64,000 nucleotides of DNA from Streptomyces paludis (GTDB taxonomy: Bacteria > Actinomycetota > Actinomycetes > Streptomycetales > Streptomycetaceae): NCBI RefSeq assembly GCF_003344965.1, contig NZ_CP031194.1, positions 5,332,001 to 5,396,000 on the forward strand. Reading direction: 5' to 3'. Below, in pieces: positions 29,118-35,839 of this stretch. Position numbers and translations under genes: made by a program. The first letter of the stretch is position 1. The number at the start of each line of letters is the position of its first letter. The notes below the pieces were generated by a model. That model was not told where the DNA came from. It worked only from the letters and a program-made list of their open reading frames with translations, and made no database searches.

Positions 29118-29258
29118 GCCGTGACCGTAGAGAACGATTTGGCCAACCGGCAAGCAAATTGCGCGAGTTTGCGGCAGATGTATTGACCGGGCTAGATGTC
29201 GGCTGGACGATCGATCCACCGCACAATCATGTGCAAGTCGGTGAACGGGAGAGTGGCA

Positions 29259-29666
29259 ATGAAGCTACGGTTCCTCGGCAAGAACTCCACTCCTGGAGAC
29301 AGCCCCACCCTGTACGCCAGCGACCAGGACAGTTACGTGATCCAGGGCTGGAAGGTGTACGCGCGCGATCTCCTCGCTCGGCTCGATGTGCCCGATGGCC
29401 ACACTGTTGTCGAGGTGCCGATCGAGCTGTTCGAGCATCTCGTCAAGGACGGGGTGCCGTCCGGCGTGATCAGGAAACTGGCGGCCCCGATCATGCTCGT
29501 TACCGAAGAGGGAACGTGCCTTGTCCAGGGACCACGGATGTGCGACTCCGAGGCCCTGGGATGTATGCGCATGCCCGACTACGAGACCTGCGTCGAGGTC
29601 CCGCGGTCCTCGATCATCGCCCTGCTTGAGGAGAACGGTGAATCTGATCACCAGCGCCCAGCGTGA
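29259..29666 (+). CDS. Hypothetical protein upstream of DUF6879
   Basis: 135 residues, soluble, unrecognised. It has a strand-rich middle (TVVEVPIELFEHL; PIMLVTEEGTCLVQGP) and several Cys residues (two in CDSEALGC). A gggagag RBS precedes ATG 29259. Its 3' end overlaps the next gene by 29 bp, so the two are coupled. First gene of a three-gene operon ending in an XRE regulator. Confidence 0.68.
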   Translation: MKLRFLGKNSTPGDSPTLYASDQDSYVIQGWKVYARDLLARLDVPDGHTVVEVPIELFEHLVKDGVPSGVIRKLAAPIMLVTEEGTCLVQGPRMCDSEALGCMRMPDYETCVEVPRSSIIALLEENGESDHQRPA

Positions 29667-30162
29667 CGAGCTGTTCGACAGCTTCACGCATGACGCGTTC
29701 CATCTGGAGCTACGGGACGACTACGGGTCACCGGTGGAGGACACTCCTTATGCCCGGTGGCAGCGGGGGGAGCCGGACGACTTCGGCTGGCTCGAACCAT
29801 GGATGGGGCGCATGAAGCGGGTCATCGGATCGGGGAAGACCGTGCGACGGGTCCGCGTCGTGTCCGAGCCGCACTCCCCGTACGTCAGGTGGGAGCACTC
29901 GCTCACCCGGCTGAACCTTCAGGCCGGCGAGGACATTCGCTGGATCCCCCGGCACCAACTGCCCGAACGCACGCACTTCCCCGTGGCCGGCAATGACTGG
30001 TGGCTCTTCGACGACCGCCTTTTGGCCGTCGGTCACTTCGACGACGAGGGCCGCGTACTCGGATCCGAGCTGCTGGAGGACCCCGAGACCGTGGCCGAGT
30101 GCATCCGCGTGCGTGATCAGCTCTGGGACATCTCAATTCCGCACACGGAGTACAGGTTCTGA
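29638..30162 (+). CDS. DUF6879 family protein
   Basis: 174 residues, acidic and aromatic-rich. It contains LITSAQRDELFDSF near the N-terminus and the conserved-looking GNDWWLFDDR and VAECIRVRDQLW segments typical of DUF6879 proteins, which accompany XRE regulators in Streptomyces. Biochemical function unknown. GTG start with gaggag five bases upstream, inside the preceding gene. The XRE gene begins 8 bp later. Confidence 0.8.
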   Translation: MNLITSAQRDELFDSFTHDAFHLELRDDYGSPVEDTPYARWQRGEPDDFGWLEPWMGRMKRVIGSGKTVRRVRVVSEPHSPYVRWEHSLTRLNLQAGEDIRWIPRHQLPERTHFPVAGNDWWLFDDRLLAVGHFDDEGRVLGSELLEDPETVAECIRVRDQLWDISIPHTEYRF

Positions 30163-30169
30163 CGCGTCA

Positions 30170-31009
30170 GTGAGCAACGAAGCGAAAGCGCTCCGCGAGG
30201 CGCTGGGGGCCCGGCTGCGCATACTCCGCAAGGATGCGGGATTCGCGAGCGGCCGGGCATTCGCCGCTGCCACGAGGTGGCAGGAGTCGAAAGTCTCCCG
30301 GATCGAGAACGGCAGACAGAACGCCAGCGAGGAGGACATCCGTCTCTGGTGCCAGAAGGCCAACGCGCCGGACCAGATCGAAGATCTGATCGCCGCCGTC
30401 CGGCATATAGAGGAACTGTGGCTGGAGTGGCGACGTCAACTGTCCCATGGCGCTGCCCCACGGCAGGAACGGGCGCTGCCGGTCTACGCGAAGACGAAGG
30501 TCTTCCGTATCTGGCACCCCACGGTGATCTGGGGAACGCTCCAGACCGCCGAGTACGCGGCCGAGACGTTCAGGCAGGTCATCGACTACTACGAGATCCC
30601 CGACGACACCGAATCGGCCGTCGCGAAGCGGATGGAGCGACAGCGGTATCTGTACCGGGGTGACCGCCTGTTCCATGTCGTACTCGCGGAGCAGGCTCTT
30701 TACACCAATGTCGGCGGCCCGGACGTGATGAGAGGCCAACTGGACCGGCTCCTGGCCGTAATGACGCTGCCCCGATTGAGCCTGGGGATCATACCGAGGC
30801 AGGCGGATATGCGGATCTGGCCCGGAAACTCCTTCTCGATGTTCGACAGCAAGCTGGTACTGGTGGAGACGTACTCGGCAGAGCTATCCGTCACTCAGCC
30901 ACGCGAGATCGCGCTGTACGCCAGGGCGTTCGACCTGCTGAAAGCGTCTGCCGTTTATGGCCAACCGGCCAGGGGGCTGATCGGGTCGGCACTGGACGCG
31001 CTGGGATAG
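30170..31009 (+). CDS. XRE-family regulator with DUF5753 domain
   Basis: 279 residues. The N-terminal helix-turn-helix (about 8-65: LRILRKDAGFASGRAFAAATRWQESKVSRIENG) is followed by a C-terminal DUF5753 effector domain (about 95-270). This two-domain layout is the WhiJ-type regulator abundant in Streptomyces and usually paired with small partner proteins. GTG start 8 bp after the DUF6879 stop. A long non-coding inverted repeat begins about 70 bp after its end. Confidence 0.88.
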   Translation: MSNEAKALREALGARLRILRKDAGFASGRAFAAATRWQESKVSRIENGRQNASEEDIRLWCQKANAPDQIEDLIAAVRHIEELWLEWRRQLSHGAAPRQERALPVYAKTKVFRIWHPTVIWGTLQTAEYAAETFRQVIDYYEIPDDTESAVAKRMERQRYLYRGDRLFHVVLAEQALYTNVGGPDVMRGQLDRLLAVMTLPRLSLGIIPRQADMRIWPGNSFSMFDSKLVLVETYSAELSVTQPREIALYARAFDLLKASAVYGQPARGLIGSALDALG

Positions 31010-31080
31010 AGCCTTGCGCCGGCTGTGGGGTTGCGCGGTAGTGGAGTGGGCGCGGTGGGGTTGTCGGGTGCGGGTCAGTA

Positions 31081-32229
31081 CCAAGAGGTAACCGAGGTGT
31101 ACGGAAGCGAGAAGCTGAACGCCAGGTGCCTGCCGGGCCGCCCCTCCTCCTACCAGTGTCGCGCCTCCAGGGAAGGAGTAAAGGGCGCTCCTTCGTCGCG
31201 TCGGCTGCGCCGACTCCGCTGCGCTTCACCCTTGACACCTCCCCTTCCGGCGCGTGTACGGGAGAGGGGGGGCGGCCGGGGGGAGGGGGCCCGAGGGGTC
31301 CGCTGTTCTGCCACTCGGCTCAGGGTCCGGCGGGCCGGTGGGCCCTGCGGGGCGCGCGGCAGAGGAATGGGGCTGCGCGGCTCGTCTCGGCGGCTGACGG
31401 CCGCCAGTTCCTCAGACACATGCCCCGCTGGTCACCGTGGTGTGGGTTGTGGGGTTTCTGGGACGCGGGTGGCGGCAAGTGGGCTCCTGAGGGCCGTCTA
31501 TGCGTCCGGGAGTGCTCTTAACGCACCTGAGGACACATGTCCCGCCCGTGGGGAGCCTCAGCGACCCGCCAAACCGGACCATATAGGGCATCTGTTGGAG
31601 GGTGGGCGGCCCGAGGGGCCGGCTGGGTGGCGGGGGCCGTCCGGCGGTGGGAGGTGCCTGCCGGGACGCGTGTGGTGCCGAGCGGGCCCCTGGGGGCCGT
31701 CTGTGCGTCCAGGAGTGCCGCTTATGCACCTGAGGACGCATGTGCCGCCCGAAGGGGCCCTCGACCGCCCATCAAACAACCCCACATGGGGCATATCGGT
31801 GGGGTGTTCGGCCCGCAGACCCGGCCGGGCAGCAGAACCCGTCCGCCTTCCGGGCACCACAGCGCGACGGTGACCAGCGGGGCTTGAGTCTCAGCAAACA
31901 GCGGACGGTCGGCCGCTGAGCCGGTGTGGGGCCGCCCCATTCCTCTGTCGCGCAGCCCCGCAGGGCCCACCGGGCCGCCAGCCCCTGAGCCGAGTGGTAG
32001 CACGGCACCACCCCTCGGGCCCCCTCCCCCCGGCCGCCCCCCCTCTCCCGTACACGCGCCGGAAGGGGAGGTGTCAAGGGCGGAGCGCAGCGGAGTCGGC
32101 GCAGCCGACGCGACGTAGGAGCGCCCTTTACTCCTTCCCTGGAGGCGCGACACTGGCAGGAGGAGGGGCGGCCCACCCCGCACCAAGCGTCCAGCTTCTC
32201 GCTCCCGTACACCCCGTTCTACCCCTTGG
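31081..32229. repeat. 1.15-kb long inverted-repeat element, non-coding
   Basis: The left arm (31081-31438) and right arm (31867-32229) are inverted copies of each other at high identity, with long exact stretches such as gcgacactgg ... tactccttccctggaggcg and ggaaggggaggtgtcaa. The 428-bp centre contains two direct repeats (31460-31613 and 31663-31815, offset about 203 bp). Long frames here are mirror images on opposite strands and show no protein family. It fills the 1.28-kb gap between the convergent XRE and methyltransferase genes. There is no transposase and no convincing target-site duplication. Confidence 0.85.
31460..31815 (+). repeat. Pair of direct repeats inside the inverted-repeat element
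   Basis: Two copies of about 154 bp (31460-31613; 31663-31815). Both begin gggacgcg, run through gggccgtct(a/g)tgcgtcc and cacctgaggac(a/g)catgt, include ccata/cat(a/g)gggcat, and end at cggcccg. They diverge from each other by roughly a quarter of positions by eye. Confidence 0.75.
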
Positions 32230-32290
32230 GTCCGGACCCTGCGTCAGCTCCTCGGCTTCGTACGCCCCGGCCCGCAGGATCTTCTGGCGG

Positions 32291-32950
32291 TCAGTAGGGC
32301 GCGCGGGCCTGGACGAGCAGGGTGCCCAGGTTTTCGGGGTCGGGGGCCTCTAGGACGTAGGCGTCGACTTCTGGGAAGCCGTAATTGATCAGGATCCCCC
32401 GCCACATCTCTTCCGAGTAGGCCCAGCGCTGGATGGGAAGCACCTTGCCGGTGAAGCCGTTCCCGTACATTCCCTGTGCGCCGTAACAGCCCTCCACTGC
32501 CGGCGCCTGCGAGAACACCAGTACGCCGCCGGGTGCCAGACGGTCGCGGATGGCCGGGATGAGGCGGCGCGGGTCGGTGAACCAGACCGCGCCCCAGATC
32601 GAGTAGATGGCGTCGTAGGTCTCTTCTGTGTGCCGGAGGTGATCCACGGCCTCCCGAAGGACGAACCGGGCGCCCGTCTCGGCTGCCCAACGTTCCTCGG
32701 CGTGCCTCACCTGGACAGGAGAGAGGTCGACTCCTGCGGCCTCGACTCCTTTGCGGGCGAGATAGGCAACCTCACTACCGCTTCCGCAGCCGAGTTCCAG
32801 CGTTCTCCCGGGTTGGCACAGGAGTTCCTCAGCGGGGCCGTGGTGATCGTACTGTGTCCAGCCGAAGCCCTTGTCGATCGATTCGGTGACTGTTCCGATC
32901 TTCGCTACGGCACCTGCTCCGTAACGATCCCAGTATTTTTCGGCGCTCAT
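32291..32950 (-). CDS. Class I SAM-dependent methyltransferase
   Basis: 219 residues. Motif I is LELGCGSGSEVAYLA (about 50-64), an acidic residue ends the second strand (GVDLSP) and the post-motif YDAIYSIWGAVWF fits a Rossmann methyltransferase of small molecules. The substrate is unknown. Its stop lies 60 bp beyond the inverted-repeat element; the upstream neighbour on the same strand is a DUF397 gene 69 bp away. Confidence 0.85.
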   Translation of the reverse strand: MSAEKYWDRYGAGAVAKIGTVTESIDKGFGWTQYDHHGPAEELLCQPGRTLELGCGSGSEVAYLARKGVEAAGVDLSPVQVRHAEERWAAETGARFVLREAVDHLRHTEETYDAIYSIWGAVWFTDPRRLIPAIRDRLAPGGVLVFSQAPAVEGCYGAQGMYGNGFTGKVLPIQRWAYSEEMWRGILINYGFPEVDAYVLEAPDPENLGTLLVQARAPY

Positions 32951-33019
32951 GCGGTGGCGTTCCTCAGAGGCTCGGGAGTTCCGGTCCCAGCGGTGGGTTT
33001 GCCGCTGGGACCGGGTGCG

Positions 33020-33226
33020 TTACGGCCTGCCGGCGAAGGTGATGAAGTCCGTCCAGGCGGGGGCGGGGACCCGGAGGGTGGGGCCCTGTTCCTTCTTGGA
33101 GTCGCGGATGTGGATGGTGGTCGTGGCCATGGCCACTTCTACGCAGTCCCCGCCGTCGGAGCCGCTGTGGCTGCTCTTGGACCAGGTCAGGCCGGACAAC
33201 TGGGCCGCCGTGTCTTCGGTTTTCAT
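33020..33226 (-). CDS. DUF397 small protein
   Basis: 68 residues with the DUF397 core: WSKSSHSGSDGGDCVEVA, an IRDSK turn and the terminal W..F....G. These small proteins are the usual partners of XRE/DUF5753 regulators in WhiJ/AbaA-type developmental loci. Its ATG overlaps the stop of the upstream XRE gene by 4 bp (ATGA), so translation is coupled. Confidence 0.9.
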   Translation of the reverse strand: MKTEDTAAQLSGLTWSKSSHSGSDGGDCVEVAMATTTIHIRDSKKEQGPTLRVPAPAWTDFITFAGRP

Positions 33227-34065
33227 AGTTCTCCTGCCATACGCTCGATCAATTGCGCCGACGCCTGCGCGCTCAGGGCCTGCGCGCGCAGCTTGCCATA
33301 GCGGAGGGCGAAGCCACTGACCTGCGCGACGTCGGTGACCACCAGACCCACCCCCTGGGACTCGATGTAGCCAACCTGGCGGTGCTCCAGGGTCTCCATC
33401 AGGACCATGGGCCCATTGAGACCGAGATGGAATCCTCGTTCCGAGGGCATTACCTGGATCTCCACGTTGCGCATCGAACCCTGTTTCAACAGGTGCAGAA
33501 GCTGGCTCTTCATGATGCTGCTACTGCTGCCGGCCATGCTCATCAGGGCCGACTCGCCGATGATGAAACAGGTGTCCACCATGGGCGTTCTCGTCAGCAG
33601 CTTCTGTCGGTTGATCCGGGCTTCGAGGTTCTGCTCGATCATCTCCTCGCTGAGTGGAGGAGTGTGTGCCGAGAACAGAGCCCTCGCGTACCCCTCGGTC
33701 TGGAGCAGGCCCGGGATCAGCAGGGGCTCGTAGCACATGCGGCTGATGGCCTCTGTCTCGATGAGGGCGAAGTCCTGGAAGAACAAAGGGAGTTTCGCAA
33801 GATCTACATCATCTTGCAGTGCGTTCAGCGTTCCCTGCGCGTCCAGTGTCACCTCGGCTTTCTCCGTGAACGCGGCCTTCGCGGGCCTGCGGCCCTGCTC
33901 GATCGACGCGACCAGTTCGACGGAGTAGCCCAGCGCCTCTGCGAGCACCTCCTGTGTCAGCCCGGCCCGGTTCCGGAAGAGCTTCACGAGCTTTCCGTAA
34001 CCCACCCAGATGGCCGGCCTGTCGTCGTTCTGTGATCGCACTCGCTTCTGTTGGCTGGTTCCCAT
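33223..34065 (-). CDS. XRE-family regulator with DUF5753 domain
   Basis: 280 residues. Helix-turn-helix at about 20-75 (LVKLFRNRAGLTQEVLAEALGYSVELVASIEQGRR), then DUF5753 (LLIPGLLQTEGYARAL ... GGFALRYG-type end). The start MGTSQQKR (34065) is preferred over a 41-residue upstream extension. Coupled to the DUF397 gene and divergent from a HATPase gene: together these form the three-component regulator/small protein/ATPase module seen at whiJ and abaA loci. Confidence 0.88.
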   Translation of the reverse strand: MGTSQQKRVRSQNDDRPAIWVGYGKLVKLFRNRAGLTQEVLAEALGYSVELVASIEQGRRPAKAAFTEKAEVTLDAQGTLNALQDDVDLAKLPLFFQDFALIETEAISRMCYEPLLIPGLLQTEGYARALFSAHTPPLSEEMIEQNLEARINRQKLLTRTPMVDTCFIIGESALMSMAGSSSSIMKSQLLHLLKQGSMRNVEIQVMPSERGFHLGLNGPMVLMETLEHRQVGYIESQGVGLVVTDVAQVSGFALRYGKLRAQALSAQASAQLIERMAGEL

Positions 34066-34242
34066 ACGCCTCACACCCCAATGTGTGTGCCGATGCAGGC
34101 ATTGCCTTTTGTGCTGCAACGCCCGGCTCGCCGGGACCGTTACGGCTCGCGACCCGTACAAAAACCGCCCCGACCCGTACACGGCCACCTGGTACGGCGG
34201 TCCTCCCTGGTCAGGCTAGCTCCGTAACGGGAGCGTCATCCT

Positions 34243-34740
34243 ATGAAGTCGGAAACTCCCCCCGCCGCCGTCTCCACCGGCCCCGCCGTCCCCACCGAGT
34301 TGGCCCCGCCGCCACCCCTCGTGCCCCTTCTCCCGCCCTCCCGGATCAGGTTCAGTTCCAGCCATCGCGGTGCCCGGCTCGCGCGGTTGCTCTGTGGGCA
34401 GCAGCTCGATGAGTGGGGGATTCCCCGGAGTACCTCGGCCTCCGCCGTGATCACCGCCGTCGTCGCCGAGCTGGCCGCCAACGCCGCGACTCACGGGCGT
34501 ACCCCCGGGCGGGACTTCGAGGTGCGGATGAGTCTCGCGGCGGAGCTGGTGCGGGTCGAGGTCATCGATACCCGGCCCGACCGGCTGCCCAGGGCGCCCG
34601 GGATCGCGCCCCGGCCGCCGGTGTTCTCGACCAGCGGGCGTGGGCTGTTGCTCGTCGCCGCCTACGCCGACCGGTGGGGGTGGGGCGTGCGGGATCCGTA
34701 CACCAAGGTCGTCTGGGCGGAGGTGCTCCACCAGGCGTGA
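34243..34740 (+). CDS. HATPase-domain protein, anti-sigma-factor-kinase-like
   Basis: 165 residues. Bergerat ATP-binding fold: N-box ELAANAATHG (about 75-84), G1-like VIDTRPDR and G2-like SGRGLLLVAAYA. The first 30 residues are Pro-rich. It resembles RsbW-type regulatory kinases that accompany XRE/DUF397 pairs in Streptomyces. Divergent from that pair; converges on nrdB with a shared terminator. Confidence 0.85.
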   Translation: MKSETPPAAVSTGPAVPTELAPPPPLVPLLPPSRIRFSSSHRGARLARLLCGQQLDEWGIPRSTSASAVITAVVAELAANAATHGRTPGRDFEVRMSLAAELVRVEVIDTRPDRLPRAPGIAPRPPVFSTSGRGLLLVAAYADRWGWGVRDPYTKVVWAEVLHQA

Positions 34741-34748
34741 GGCAGGGG

Positions 34749-34784
34749 CAGGGAGGGGTATGGCAACCTCCGTACCCCTCCCTG
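34749..34784. terminator. Bidirectional terminator between the HATPase gene and nrdB
   Basis: A perfect 12-bp stem (cagggaggggta, 34749-34760, with 34773-34784) and a 12-base loop between two convergent genes. Confidence 0.75.
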
Positions 34785-34813
34785 CTCCTGCTCCTGCCCC
34801 GGAGCCGTAACTG

Positions 34814-35839
34814 CTAGAAGTCGTCGTCGAAGCCGACCGTGCCCTCCACCGCCACCTGATACGCCGACGGGCGCCGCTCGAAGAAGTTCGTCAGCTCCTG
34901 CACGCCCTGCAACTCCATGAAGGAGAACGGGTTCGTGGAGCCGTACAGCGGCGGAAAGCCCAGCCGCTGGAGGCGCTGGTCGGCGACGCACTCCAGGTAC
35001 TGGCGCATGGACTCCGTGTTCATGCCCGGCAGGCCCTCGCCGCACAGGTCGCGGCCGAACTGGAGCTCGGCCTCGACCGCCTCCTTCAGCATGTCCGTGA
35101 CCTGCTGCTCAAGCTCCGCGTCGAAGAGTTCCGGCTCCTCCTTGCGTACGGTGTCCACGACCTCGAACGCGAAGTTCATGTGCATCGTCTCGTCACGGAA
35201 CACCCAGTTCGTGCCTGTGGCCAGGCCGTGCAGCAGGCCGCGCGACCGGAACCAGTACACGTACGCGAAGGCGCCGTAGAAGAACAGCCCCTCGATGCAC
35301 GCCGCGAAGCAGATCAGGTTGAGCAGGAAGCGGCGGCGGTCCGCCTTGGACTCCAGGCGGTCGATCTTCTCGACCGAGTCCATCCACCTGAAGCAGAACT
35401 GCGCCTTCTCGCGGATCGACGGGATCTCCTCGACCGCGTCGAACGCCGCCGCCCGGTCCTCCGGGTCGGGCAGATACGTGTCCAGCAGGGTCAGATAGAA
35501 CTGGACGTGTACGGCCTCCTCGAAGAGCTGGCGCGACAAGTAGAGTCGCGCCTCGGGGGAGTTGATGTGCTTGTAGAGCGTCAGCACCAGGTTGTTCGAC
35601 ACGATCGAGTCGCCCGTCGCGAAGAACGCGACCAGCCGGCCGATCATGTGCTGCTCGCCGGGGGAGAGCTTGGCGAGGTCGGCCACGTCGGAGTGGAGGT
35701 CGACCTCCTCGACCGTCCAGGTGTTCTTGATCGCGTCGCGGTAGCGCTCGTAGAAGTCCGGGTAGCGCATGGGACGCAGGGTCAGTTCGAAGCCCGGGTC
35801 CAGCAGGTTCTTCTGGGTGGAAACGTCGGTGTTCGTCAT
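34814..35839 (-). CDS. nrdB: Class Ia ribonucleotide reductase small subunit
   Basis: 341 residues of the diiron-tyrosyl-radical R2 family: helical core with metal-ligand regions (GDSIVSNN; LFEEAVHVQFY; FRDETMHMNFAFEV) and the acidic C-terminal tail (GTVGFDDDF) that docks into the large subunit. It generates the radical used by NrdA to make deoxyribonucleotides under oxic conditions. Its ATG overlaps the nrdA stop in a TAATG junction, so translation is coupled. No nrdS regulator gene follows, unlike the nrdABS operon I recall from S. coelicolor. Confidence 0.95.
   Translation of the reverse strand: MTNTDVSTQKNLLDPGFELTLRPMRYPDFYERYRDAIKNTWTVEEVDLHSDVADLAKLSPGEQHMIGRLVAFFATGDSIVSNNLVLTLYKHINSPEARLYLSRQLFEEAVHVQFYLTLLDTYLPDPEDRAAAFDAVEEIPSIREKAQFCFRWMDSVEKIDRLESKADRRRFLLNLICFAACIEGLFFYGAFAYVYWFRSRGLLHGLATGTNWVFRDETMHMNFAFEVVDTVRKEEPELFDAELEQQVTDMLKEAVEAELQFGRDLCGEGLPGMNTESMRQYLECVADQRLQRLGFPPLYGSTNPFSFMELQGVQELTNFFERRPSAYQVAVEGTVGFDDDF

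Noticed and set aside
31126..32186. Long open frames on both strands of the foldback element encoding similar Gly/Arg/Pro-rich strings
   Set aside because: They are mirror images caused by the inverted repeat, have no recognised domain, and the high GC content leaves many frames open by chance.
31081..32229. Foldback element as an insertion sequence
   Set aside because: No transposase or resolvase frame, and no convincing short target duplication at the ends.
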